A DNA stretch of 32,432 nucleotides from Burkholderiales bacterium (GTDB lineage: Bacteria; Pseudomonadota; Gammaproteobacteria; Burkholderiales; Burkholderiaceae_C): contig JAPLPK010000236.1 of assembly GCA_026400275.1 (NCBI GenBank), positions 1 to 32,432 on the forward strand, read 5' to 3'. A program made the translations under genes and the position numbers. Positions within the stretch are counted from its first letter, which is position 1. Every line of letters begins with the position of its first letter. Shown in pieces: positions 16,572 to 24,056 of the stretch. Below the pieces are notes generated by a model. It was not told where the DNA came from, searched no databases, and saw only the letters and a program-made list of their open reading frames with translations.

Positions 16572-17342
16572 TCAGCCGCCGTGGTATTTCTTCTGGATGG
16601 CGCCGAGCTTGCCGTTCTGGGTGTTCTTGGTGATCCAGTCGTTGATCCAGGCCTTCAGCTCGGGCTCGCCTTTGCGCAGGCCTATGCCCAGCGGCACGGT
16701 CTGCATCACGAACTTCACGACCAGGTCTTTTTGCGGCGCCTTTTGCAGCACCGAATGGATGATGGACGGCGAGGTGGCCAGGATGTCGGCCTGGCCGCTG
16801 ACGGCAGCGGTCAGCAGCGTGGCGTCGTCGTCAAAGCGCACCATTTGCGCGCCCTTGGCACCCTGGGTGGCCAGGCGGTCGTTGTTGGAGCCACGGGTGG
16901 TGGCCACGCGCTTGCCGTCCAGGTCTTCAAAGCCCTTGATGGCCGTGGCCTTGGGGCCGGCCACCACGGCCTGGATTTGCGCGTAGGGCACAGAGAAATC
17001 AATCACCTTCTCGCGCTCGGGCGTGACCGACAAAGAAGCCACCACGATGTCGGCCTTGCTGGTCTGCAGGAAGGGAATGCGGTTGGGGCTGGTGGTCTGC
17101 ACCATCTCCATTTCAACCCCCAGGTCTTGCGCCAGCAGCTGCGCGGTTTCCACATCTGAGCCCACGGGCTTGAGCGCGTCGTTCACAAAACCGTAGGGTG
17201 GCGAGCCGGTGTCCAGCGCGATGCGGATCTTCTTCGCGTCGCGAATGTCCTTGAGCAGATCGGCATGGGCGGCGCCCGATGCGCTGGCCAGTAAGGCCGC
17301 AGCCGCGACCAGACCGTAGATGAGGGAAGTAGGTTTTTTCAT
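16572..17342 (-). CDS. Periplasmic substrate-binding protein, family 3 (polar amino-acid ABC transporter)
   Basis: A 256-residue SBP_bac_3 protein with a clear signal peptide (MKKPTSLIYGLVAAAALLASASGAAHA). The mature chain has the family pattern KIRIALDTGSPPYGF, VGSDVETAQLLAQDL and SVTPEREKVIDFSVPY. The Arg in TPERE normally contacts the ligand's alpha-carboxylate in amino-acid-binding members. It would deliver its ligand to the two permeases encoded upstream. A GGAGA ribosome site precedes the ATG within the stretch CCACCGGAGACA, the same 12 bases found before the first permease start. The ligand is unknown; the coupled dehydrogenases suggest a sugar-acid-like or sugar-amino-acid compound rather than a plain amino acid. 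Confidence 0.92.
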   Translation of the reverse strand: MKKPTSLIYGLVAAAALLASASGAAHADLLKDIRDAKKIRIALDTGSPPYGFVNDALKPVGSDVETAQLLAQDLGVEMEMVQTTSPNRIPFLQTSKADIVVASLSVTPEREKVIDFSVPYAQIQAVVAGPKATAIKGFEDLDGKRVATTRGSNNDRLATQGAKGAQMVRFDDDATLLTAAVSGQADILATSPSIIHSVLQKAPQKDLVVKFVMQTVPLGIGLRKGEPELKAWINDWITKNTQNGKLGAIQKKYHGG

Positions 17343-17387
17343 GGTGTGTCTCCGGTGGAAGGAATCGTGGTTGGATAAAAGTCAGCG

Positions 17388-18116
17388 TTACAAGCCGCCG
17401 CGAACAAAGGCCTGCAGCTCGGGTGTGGCCGGCGCATCCAGCATGCTGGCCGGCCCCTGCTCCCAGACGCGGCCCTGGTGCATATAGATCACCTGGTCGG
17501 CCACCTTGCGGGCGAACGCCATTTCATGGGTGACCAGGATCATGGTCATGCCACCGGCGGCCAGGCTCTCCATCACGCGCAGCACCTCGCCGGTGAGTTG
17601 CGGGTCCAGCGCGGAAGTGACTTCGTCAAAGAGCATCAGCTGCGGCGCCATGGCCAGCGAGCGGGCAATTGCCACGCGCTGCTGCTGGCCGCCGGAGAGC
17701 TGCGACGGGTAGCTGTCGGCCTTCTCGGCCAGGCCCACCTGGGCCAGCACCTTGTGGGCTTTCTCGCGGGCCTCGGCACGGCTGGTTTTTTGCACCAGAC
17801 GCGGGGCCAGCATGATGTTCTGCTCCACCGTCAGGTGCGGAAACAGGTTGTAGCTCTGGAACACGATGCCCACATCGCGGCGCAGCTGGTGCAGGTCCAG
17901 GCTGGGCGAAGACACCTCGTGGTTACAGACGCGAATACGGCCACTGTCCACCGTCTCCAGCCGGTCTATGCAGCGCAGCGCCGTGCTCTTGCCCGAGCCA
18001 CTGCGCCCGATGATGGCCACCACCGCGCCCTTCTGCACAGAGAAAGACACGCCGTCCAGCACACGGACTGCGCCAAAGCTTTTGCAGATGTTCTCGACTT
18101 CAACGATGGGCAACAT
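17388..18116 (-). CDS. Polar amino-acid-type ABC transporter ATP-binding protein
   Basis: A 242-residue ATPase of the GlnQ/HisP type. It has Walker A GRSGSGKST (residues 37-45), Q-loop VFQSYNLFPHLT, signature LSGGQQQR, Walker B LMLFDEVTSALD and the switch His in VTHEM. The start at 18116 (MLPIVEVENI) is preferred over an in-frame upstream ATG at 18131, because GAGGAGT sits at good spacing before it. The gene overlaps the 3' end of the upstream permease by 17 bp, which implies translational coupling. It energises uptake through the two permeases of this operon. Confidence 0.95.
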   Translation of the reverse strand: MLPIVEVENICKSFGAVRVLDGVSFSVQKGAVVAIIGRSGSGKSTALRCIDRLETVDSGRIRVCNHEVSSPSLDLHQLRRDVGIVFQSYNLFPHLTVEQNIMLAPRLVQKTSRAEAREKAHKVLAQVGLAEKADSYPSQLSGGQQQRVAIARSLAMAPQLMLFDEVTSALDPQLTGEVLRVMESLAAGGMTMILVTHEMAFARKVADQVIYMHQGRVWEQGPASMLDAPATPELQAFVRGGL

Positions 18117-18750
18117 GGAAACTCCTCTCAAGACGGCGACTTAACACAGACAGCGGATAGCACAGCGCAAAGTACAAGGCCGCCACCACCACAAAAATCA
18201 CAAAGGGTTCGAAGGTCGAGTTGTTGATGATCTGCCCCGCGCGGGCCAGCTCCACAAAGCCGATAGCCGACGCCAATGAGGTGTTCTTCACAATCTGTAC
18301 CATGAAGCCCACCGTAGGCGGGGTGGCGATGCGCACGGCCTGCGGCAGGATCACATGTAGCAACTGCTGGTGCCAGCGCAGGGCCAGGCACTCCGCCGCC
18401 TCGCGCTGGGTACGCGGCACCGACTCAATGCAACCGCGCCAGATGTCTCCCAGGTAGGCCGACACATAAATCGACAAGGCCAGCGCCGCCGCCGTCAGCG
18501 GCTTCACATCCAGCCCGAGCGAGGGCAGGCCGAAGTAAGCCAGCGGCAGCAGCACCAGCAGCGGCAGCCCCTGTATCAGCTTGATATACAGCCCTACCGC
18601 CGAGCGCAAGGGCCGGGGCCCGTACAAGCGCCCCAGCGCCACCACAAAGCCCAGCAGCCCGCCGCCAACAAAGGCGAGTACCGACAACACCACGGTCCAC
18701 CAGACGCCATCGAGCAAAAACTTCAGGTGCGCAAGATTCAAAAATGCCAT
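18100..18750 (-). CDS. Polar amino-acid-type ABC transporter permease (second)
   Basis: A 216-residue HisM/GlnP-type inner-membrane permease. It has several hydrophobic segments and the EAA loop EAAECLALRWHQQLLHVILPQA, which docks the ATPase. The IQGLPLLVLLPLAYFGLP segment matches the family's TM region. The Shine-Dalgarno AAGGAG overlaps the stop of the preceding permease gene 11 bp away. It forms a heterodimeric channel with that permease. Confidence 0.93.
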   Translation of the reverse strand: MAFLNLAHLKFLLDGVWWTVVLSVLAFVGGGLLGFVVALGRLYGPRPLRSAVGLYIKLIQGLPLLVLLPLAYFGLPSLGLDVKPLTAAALALSIYVSAYLGDIWRGCIESVPRTQREAAECLALRWHQQLLHVILPQAVRIATPPTVGFMVQIVKNTSLASAIGFVELARAGQIINNSTFEPFVIFVVVAALYFALCYPLSVLSRRLERSFHVAHR

Positions 18751-18761
18751 GGTTCAGCTCC

Positions 18762-19445
18762 TTACAAAGGCGTACCCAGGCGCCGGCGCCGGGGAAACGC
18801 AACCAGGGCCAGCAGGCCAAAAATTCCGCGCATCACCAAGGACATCAGCAAATACGCGCCCGCCAGCACCAGGTAGGTTTCCACCGACCGAAAAGTGTCG
18901 GACTGGATGCGATTCGCCACGGCGGTCAGTTCCTCGGCCGATATCTGCGAGCAGATCGACGAGGCCAGCATCAGCAGCACGTACTGGCCTGTCAGTGCCG
19001 GGTACACGCGCTCAATCGCGGGCGGCAGCACCACGTGCAGCAGGGTCTGCCAGCGCGTCAATGCCATGCATTCGGCCGCCTCCAGCTGGCCGGGGGGTAT
19101 GGACTCGATGCCCGCGCGCACGATCTCGCTGGTGTAAGCCCCTACGTTCACTACCAGCGCAATCGTGGCGGCGGTAAACGCGGCGATATGCAGGCCAAGG
19201 GACGACAGGCCGAAATACACAATGAAGATCTGCACCAGCAGCGGCGTGTTGCGGATCAGCTCCACATAGCCGCCCACCACACGCGACAAGCCGGCTGAGC
19301 GCCCGGTCTTGGCCAGTGCGCAAGCCACACCCAGCAAAAAGCCAAACACCGTGGCGGACAGAGACAAGGCCAGCGTGGTCCAGGCGCCGGCCAGAAAATC
19401 AGGCCAATAGTCCAGCAGCGGGCTGAAGTCAAAGGTGTAGTGCAA
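18762..19445 (-). CDS. Polar amino-acid-type ABC transporter permease (first), TTG start
   Basis: A 227-residue HisQ/GlnP-type permease with the family segment IRNTPLLVQIFIVYFGL and the EAA loop EAAECMALTRWQTLLHVVLPPA. The reading frame extends upstream to an ATG at 19526. However, the family-like N-terminus begins at HYTFDFSPLLDYW, right after a TTG at 19445. The GGAG of CCACCGGAGACA lies six bases upstream of this TTG. The same 12 bases precede the binding-protein start, so TTG is chosen. It is the first gene of a six-gene minus-strand unit (permease, permease, ATPase, binding protein, two dehydrogenases). Confidence 0.88.
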   Translation of the reverse strand: MHYTFDFSPLLDYWPDFLAGAWTTLALSLSATVFGFLLGVACALAKTGRSAGLSRVVGGYVELIRNTPLLVQIFIVYFGLSSLGLHIAAFTAATIALVVNVGAYTSEIVRAGIESIPPGQLEAAECMALTRWQTLLHVVLPPAIERVYPALTGQYVLLMLASSICSQISAEELTAVANRIQSDTFRSVETYLVLAGAYLLMSLVMRGIFGLLALVAFPRRRRLGTPL

Positions 19446-19498
19446 AGCTGTCTCCGGTGGCGGGTATGCGGTCAAGCCCAGGCAAGGCGCCGCTGTTT

Positions 19499-19541
19499 TG
19501 GTAAGGCCGATTTTGCGACATTGCACAAATTGGCCTTACCA
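19499..19541. promoter_or_regulatory. Inverted repeat, probable FadR/GntR-type regulator sites
   Basis: TGGTAAGGCC (19499-19508) and GGCCTTACCA (19532-19541) are perfect 10-bp inverted arms. Each resembles a TGG-N-CCA half or whole operator of FadR-type GntR regulators. They lie between the transporter operon start and the regulator gene. Binding by the product of the 19674 gene is inferred. Confidence 0.6.
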
Positions 19542-19642
19542 CGTTTACCCTAGTCTGGAATTTTGAGGAAATTAGCCAAAATTTCAGACGATAGCGCGCA
19601 AAATTGCGGCCAACACCGCCAAATCCATCCTGAACCCTCCTA

Positions 19643-19657
19643 TTTGGTCAGGCCAAA
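19643..19657. promoter_or_regulatory. Palindrome overlapping the regulator's leader, probable autoregulatory operator
   Basis: TTTGGTC-A-GGCCAAA is a near-perfect 15-bp palindrome, 16 bp upstream of the regulator's ATG. A related half site, AAGACCAAAA, lies immediately downstream (19663-19672). It shares the TTGGT...CCAA pattern with the arms at 19499-19541, which suggests one protein binds all of them. Confidence 0.55.
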
Positions 19658-19673
19658 CAGGTAAGACCAAAAC

Positions 19674-20393
19674 ATGCAAACACCTGACACCGCAGATACC
19701 GCCAAGCCCTCCGACAAGCAGCCCGAGGGGCGCCGCCTGTACCAGCAGATTGCCGACCGGGTGCGCGCCCTGATCCAGCGCGGCGACTACCCCGCCGGCC
19801 AGCGCTTGCCGCCCGAGCGCGACCTGGCACAGCAGCTGGGTGTGTCGCGCCCCTCGCTGCGCGAAGCGCTGATTGCGCTGGAGATTGAAGGCAGCGTGGA
19901 AATCCGCATGGGCTCCGGCGTGTACGCCTGTACCCGCCCCACCCAGAGCCAGCAGCCGCAGATGGCCATGGGCGAAAGCCCGGTGGAGCTGATGCAGGCC
20001 CGCAGCGCGGTCGAGGGTGCTGTCGCCGTGCTGGCCTGCGCCAACGTCACCACAGAAGGCCTAGAGAGGCTGCAAGAAACCATTGATGCCATGCGCGCGG
20101 AAAGCGCGCAGGGGCGCGACGCGCTGGAGCACGACCGCCGCTTCCACGTCTACCTGGCAGAAATGAGCGGCAACTCGGTGCTGACCGGCCTGGTCGGCAG
20201 CCTGTTCGACAAGCGCCGCAGCCCGCTGGCCGCCCATATGCGCAGCCGGCTGGAAGGCCAGCCTACCTGGAGCTCCGCCATCAGCGAACACGAGTTGATA
20301 CTGCGCTGCCTGGCCCTGCGTGACCCGCTAGCCGCCGAAGCCGCCATGCGCAGCCACATCCGCGCCGCTACCGACCGCTGGGTTATTGCGTAG
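19674..20393 (+). CDS. FadR-subfamily GntR transcriptional regulator
   Basis: A 239-residue regulator. An N-terminal winged helix-turn-helix (YQQIADRVRALIQRGDYPAGQRLPPERDLAQQLGVSRPSLREALIALEIEGSVEI) is followed by an FCD ligand domain. HDRRFHVYLAEMSGNSVL contains the Asp and His residues typical of the FCD metal/ligand site. It is divergent from the ABC transporter-dehydrogenase operon, so it is probably that operon's repressor, responding to a carboxylate ligand. Palindromes in the 228-bp gap support this and suggest autoregulation. Its 3' end overlaps the convergent HAD gene by 11 bp. Confidence 0.92.
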   Translation: MQTPDTADTAKPSDKQPEGRRLYQQIADRVRALIQRGDYPAGQRLPPERDLAQQLGVSRPSLREALIALEIEGSVEIRMGSGVYACTRPTQSQQPQMAMGESPVELMQARSAVEGAVAVLACANVTTEGLERLQETIDAMRAESAQGRDALEHDRRFHVYLAEMSGNSVLTGLVGSLFDKRRSPLAAHMRSRLEGQPTWSSAISEHELILRCLALRDPLAAEAAMRSHIRAATDRWVIA

Positions 20394-21081
20394 CCCACAG
20401 CGCGCTCAGCGCGCCCAGGTCCGCCACGGTCAGGTGCGGCTCGGTGGCGTGCGCCCAGGCGTGGCCATGGCGGTTCAGCCAGACGGCTTGCATGCCGGCA
20501 TCTACGGCAGCCACCACATCCAGCAGGGCATCGTCGCCGACGTGCAGTACCTCGTGCGGGGCCACGCCAACGGCCTGCGCGGCGGCGTGGAAGATGCGCG
20601 GGTCTGGCTTGGCCACGCCAAAAAGGTGGGCGCTGAACGAGGCCGAGAAATGCCCGCCAATGCCCACGCGGTGCACATCGGCGTTGCCGTTGCTCAGCGC
20701 CACCAGCGGAAAGCGCGCCGCCAGTTGTTCCAGCGCAGGCAAGGCGTCTTCAAACAGGTCCACCCGCTGGCGCGCGGCGAAGAAAACTTCAAACGCCGGT
20801 TCGGCCAAAGCGCCGTCGTCGCCCGATTGGCGCAGCGCCAGACGGATGGACTCGCGGAGCATGGCGCCCAGGTCGTGCCGCAGGTCGGGGCGTTCACGCT
20901 CCAGTTGCTCGCGCACGGCGCGCAGGGCCTCAGTGCTGTTATAGCGGCGGGCGGTGGCGGGTGCGTGGTCGTGCAGCCACTGCAGCAGTTCGGCTTCGGC
21001 CCGGTGTATGGCCGGCCAGACCGGCCACAGCGTGTCATCCAGGTCCAGGGATATGGCTTTGATTTTGGTGAGGTCCAACAT
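20383..21081 (-). CDS. HAD-family hydrolase (haloacid dehalogenase-like phosphatase)
   Basis: A 232-residue HAD protein. Motif I is SLDLDDTLW (Asp13 nucleophile, Asp15 acid/base). A helical cap follows. Motif II is VALSNGNAD, motif III has the Lys in FGVAKPDPRIF, and motif IV is VGDDALLDVVAA. The pattern suits a small-molecule phosphatase of the phosphoglycolate/pyrimidine-nucleotidase type. The substrate is not predictable. The gene is divergent from hemH with only 20 bp between the starts, and convergent with the GntR gene. Confidence 0.9.
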   Translation of the reverse strand: MLDLTKIKAISLDLDDTLWPVWPAIHRAEAELLQWLHDHAPATARRYNSTEALRAVREQLERERPDLRHDLGAMLRESIRLALRQSGDDGALAEPAFEVFFAARQRVDLFEDALPALEQLAARFPLVALSNGNADVHRVGIGGHFSASFSAHLFGVAKPDPRIFHAAAQAVGVAPHEVLHVGDDALLDVVAAVDAGMQAVWLNRHGHAWAHATEPHLTVADLGALSALWATQ

Positions 21082-21101
21082 AGGTACGCGAGAATACCGG
21101 A

Positions 21102-22208
21102 ATGCCCCTCTTCGCCTCCCCCTTCAAGCCAGAACCCCCACACAACCACGCCCAAGCCCCGCGCACCGGCGTGCTGTACTGCAACCTGGGCACGCCAGAC
21201 GCCGCCACGCCAGCGGCCGTGCGCCGCTATCTGGCCCAGTTCCTCAGCGACCACCGTGTCATCGAGATCCCCAGAGTCATCTGGAACCTGATCCTGCACG
21301 GCATCATCCTGCGCACCCGGCCCAAGCAGTCGGCCGCCAAATATGCCAGCATCTGGACGCCGCAGGGCTCGCCGCTGCGCATAGGCACCGAGCAGCAGGC
21401 GGTGATGCTGCGCGGCTGGCTGGGCGAGCGCGGCCACCAGGTGCAGGTGGACTACGCCATGCGCTACGGCAGCCCGTCCATCGCCGAGCAGCTGGACAAA
21501 TTCAAGGCCCAGGGCGTGACCCGGGTGCTGATCGTGCCGGCCTACCCGCAGTATTCGGCCACCAGCACGGCCAGCGTGTTCGACGCGGTGTACGACTGGG
21601 CGCGCCAGACCCGCAACATCCCCGAGCTGCGCTTCGTCAACCGCTACCACGACGACCCCGGCTACATCGCGGCCCTAGCCCAGCGCGTACGCAGCCACTG
21701 GCAGCACAACGGCCAGCCGGACCAGCTGGTAATGAGCTTCCACGGTGTGCCCGAACGCACCCTGCACCTGGGCGACCCCTACCACTGCGAATGCCACAAG
21801 ACCGCGCGCTTGCTGGCCACCGCGCTGGGCTTGACCAAGGAGCAGTACAAAGTCACCTTCCAGTCGCGCCTGGGCCGCGCCAAATGGCTGGAGCCCTACA
21901 CCGAGCCCAGCCTGATCGCCATGGGCAAGGCGGGGGTAAAACGCGTGGACGTGGTCTGCCCCGGCTTCACCAGCGACTGCCTGGAGACGCTGGAAGAAAT
22001 CGCCATGGAAGGCAAAGCCGCCTTCCTGAACGCGGGCGGCAAAGAATTCCACTACATCCCCTGCCTGAACAGCGAGCCCGGCTGGATCACCGCCTTGAGC
22101 ACCATCGTGCAAAACCATCTGCAAGGCTGGCCCACGCAGAACTCGCCCGATGCGCAGAGCCTGGCCGACACTGCGGCGCGTGCCAAGGCCATGGGAGCCA
22201 AGCAATGA
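21102..22208 (+). CDS. hemH: Ferrochelatase
   Basis: A 368-residue ferrochelatase, which inserts ferrous iron into protoporphyrin IX in the last step of protohaem synthesis. Conserved features are VLYCNLGTP near the N-terminus, AYPQYSATSTASV, the catalytic His214 in SFHGVPERT, and Glu295 in CPGFTSDCLETLEEI. The N-terminal ~20 residues (Pro/His-rich) precede the conserved core. The gene's last bases and TGA (22206-22208) abut, and partly form the arm of, a dispersed two-hairpin repeat. The neighbouring genes give no clear haem context. Confidence 0.96.
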   Translation: MPLFASPFKPEPPHNHAQAPRTGVLYCNLGTPDAATPAAVRRYLAQFLSDHRVIEIPRVIWNLILHGIILRTRPKQSAAKYASIWTPQGSPLRIGTEQQAVMLRGWLGERGHQVQVDYAMRYGSPSIAEQLDKFKAQGVTRVLIVPAYPQYSATSTASVFDAVYDWARQTRNIPELRFVNRYHDDPGYIAALAQRVRSHWQHNGQPDQLVMSFHGVPERTLHLGDPYHCECHKTARLLATALGLTKEQYKVTFQSRLGRAKWLEPYTEPSLIAMGKAGVKRVDVVCPGFTSDCLETLEEIAMEGKAAFLNAGGKEFHYIPCLNSEPGWITALSTIVQNHLQGWPTQNSPDAQSLADTAARAKAMGAKQ

Positions 22209-22252
22209 TTTTTATAGCTGCCACCGCAGGTAGTACCTGCGCCAGAGGTCGA
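22203..22252 (-). repeat. Dispersed two-hairpin repeat between hemH and the flavoprotein gene
   Basis: Read on the minus strand, it has CGCAGGTA-C-TACCTGCG, the longest GC-rich stem among the copies. A linker follows, then the GCTAT arm and a partly matching ATTGC arm that is formed by the hemH 3' end. It fills essentially all of the space between the hemH stop and the next start. Confidence 0.75.
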
Positions 22253-22256
22253 TTTG

Positions 22257-23480
22257 ATGCAGAAGTTTGATGTCGTAGTCATCGGCGCCGGCGCGGCCGG
22301 TTTGTTCTGTGCCGGTATCGCCGGGCAGCGCGGTTTGAAGGTGCTGGTGATAGACCACAGCGAAAAGGTGGCCGAGAAGATCCGCATCTCTGGCGGCGGC
22401 CGGGCCAACTTCACCAACCGGGACGTGACCCCGGCCAACTTCCTCAGCGACAACCCGCACTTCTGCCGCAGCGCGCTCAGCCGCTATACGCCCAAGGACT
22501 TCACCGCGCTGATGACCCGCCACGGCATCAGCTTCCACGAGAAGCACAAGGGCCAGCTGTTTTGCGACCGCTCTGCCGAAGACCTGGTCAACATGCTGCT
22601 GGCCGAATGCGCCACCGGCAACGTTACACGCTGGCAGCCCTGCAGCGTGAAAAATATAAGGTTTTCGGCCGCCAGCGCAGACAATACCTGCGCAGGTAGC
22701 TATGAAATAGATAGTAGCGAAGGCACCATACACACGCCGCAAATCGTCGTCGCCACCGGCGGCCTGTCCATCCCCAAGATCGGCGCCACCGACTTTGGTT
22801 ATAGGCTCGCCCAGCAGTTCGGCCTGCGCATGGTCACGCCGCGCCCGGCGCTGGTGCCGCTGACCTTTGACAGCGAGGCCTGGGCACCGTACGCGCACTT
22901 GTCTGGCCTGGCGCTGCCGGTGCTGATCGAAACCGGCGTGAAGAAGGCCAAGACCAGCTTCCATGAAGACCTGCTGTTCACCCACCGGGGCTTGAGCGGC
23001 CCGGCCGTGCTGCAAATATCCAGCTACTGGCTGGATGGCACGCCGATACGCCTGAACCTGGCGCCGGAAAAAGACCTGCCCCCGGCCCTGCTACGCGCCA
23101 AGGCCACATCGCGCAAGCTCATCGCCAACGAGCTGGCGCAGCTGGTGCCCTCGCGCCTGGCCGACGCCTGGGCCGGCCAAGACCCGGCCTGGCAAAAACC
23201 CATCTGCGACGCCACCGACAAGGCATTGGCGCAGCTGGCCGAAAAGCTGGCCCGCTGGGAGCTGACGCCCAACGGATCGGAAGGCTACAAGAAGGCCGAA
23301 GTCACCGCCGGCGGTGTGGACACCCGGGATTTGTCGTCGCAGACCATGGAATCAAAACAGCCCGGCCTGTACTTCATCGGCGAGGTAATGGACGTGACCG
23401 GCTGGCTGGGCGGCTACAACTTCCAGTGGGCCTGGGCCAGCGGGTTTGCGTGTGGGCAGGCGCTGCGGGCGGCAGCGTGA
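22257..23480 (+). CDS. BaiN/HI0933-type NAD(P)/FAD-dependent oxidoreductase
   Basis: A 407-residue flavoprotein of the HI0933/BaiN family. The FAD Rossmann motif VVIGAGAAGLFCA (Gly10-x-Gly12-x-x-Gly15) is followed by the family hallmark RISGGGRANFTN. Later come VVATGGLSIPKIGATDFGY, LFTHRGLSGPAVLQIS and the C-terminal GEVMDVTGWLGGYNFQWAWASG. The family's physiological role is poorly defined; some members act on bile-acid intermediates. ATG 22257 is chosen over an adjacent TTG at 22254. Residues ~136-154 are encoded by an in-frame copy of the dispersed repeat, in a surface-loop position between conserved blocks. Confidence 0.92.
   Translation: MQKFDVVVIGAGAAGLFCAGIAGQRGLKVLVIDHSEKVAEKIRISGGGRANFTNRDVTPANFLSDNPHFCRSALSRYTPKDFTALMTRHGISFHEKHKGQLFCDRSAEDLVNMLLAECATGNVTRWQPCSVKNIRFSAASADNTCAGSYEIDSSEGTIHTPQIVVATGGLSIPKIGATDFGYRLAQQFGLRMVTPRPALVPLTFDSEAWAPYAHLSGLALPVLIETGVKKAKTSFHEDLLFTHRGLSGPAVLQISSYWLDGTPIRLNLAPEKDLPPALLRAKATSRKLIANELAQLVPSRLADAWAGQDPAWQKPICDATDKALAQLAEKLARWELTPNGSEGYKKAEVTAGGVDTRDLSSQTMESKQPGLYFIGEVMDVTGWLGGYNFQWAWASGFACGQALRAAA
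22661..22717 (+). repeat. Dispersed two-hairpin repeat inside the flavoprotein gene
   Basis: Contains GCGCAG-N7-CTGCGC, then GCTAT with a downstream ATAG/TAGC arm that has one extra base. It is translated in frame (FSAASADNTCAGSYEIDSS) without disturbing the conserved blocks on either side. Confidence 0.8.
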
Positions 23481-24022
23481 ACCGGCTTGCAATACACATT
23501 CTGCTGGCCATCACGCTAGCCACCTCCGTCGCGTCAGCGGAAGAATCCGCCTACAACCAGGGCGTCGCCGCCTGGCGGGCGAAGGACTACGCCGAGGCAC
23601 GTAAACAATGGGAGCAGTCGCTGGCAGATGGCGGGCCCGACGAGGCGCTGAACAACCTGGCCTTTCTGCTGTACGCCGGCCTGGGCGGCCCGGCCCAGCC
23701 CGCCAAAGCGGTGGAGCTGTGGCGCAAGGGTGCGGCGCTGGCCATCTCCGAGGCGCAGCTGCACCTGGGCCAAGCTTATGAAGGCGGCAGAGGCGTGGCC
23801 GCCAATGCCGCCCAGGCCTACGCCTGGTACCAATGCGCCATCGCCACCGCCGCCCGGAACAGCGCCACCGATCCGGTTGAAGACGACATTCTGAAAGACG
23901 CCAACAAGGCCCTGGCCGAGTTGGCGCCCCGGCTGTCCGCCAGCGACCGCAGCGCGGGCGACGCGATGGCCAAGGAGTTGATAAGCAAATACGCGACGCG
24001 GCTGAAGGTCGAGCAGCCTTAA
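23477..24022 (+). CDS. Secreted Sel1/TPR-like repeat protein
   Basis: A 181-residue protein beginning at GTG 23477, which overlaps the preceding stop (GTGA). The N-terminus is a signal peptide (MNRLAIHILLAITLATSVASA). The mature chain has Sel1-like repeats: YNQGVAAWRAKDYAEARKQWEQSLADGGPDEALNNLAFLLYAGLGG and KAVELWRKGAALAISEAQLHLGQAYEGGRGVAANAAQAYAWYQCAI. Such repeats mediate protein-protein contacts, here presumably in the periplasm. The specific role is unknown. The overlap suggests co-translation with the flavoprotein, but no functional link is evident. Confidence 0.82.
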   Translation: MNRLAIHILLAITLATSVASAEESAYNQGVAAWRAKDYAEARKQWEQSLADGGPDEALNNLAFLLYAGLGGPAQPAKAVELWRKGAALAISEAQLHLGQAYEGGRGVAANAAQAYAWYQCAIATAARNSATDPVEDDILKDANKALAELAPRLSASDRSAGDAMAKELISKYATRLKVEQP

Positions 24023-24056
24023 CCGCCCCCCCTAACCGCCGCCCCGGCGCACCAGC

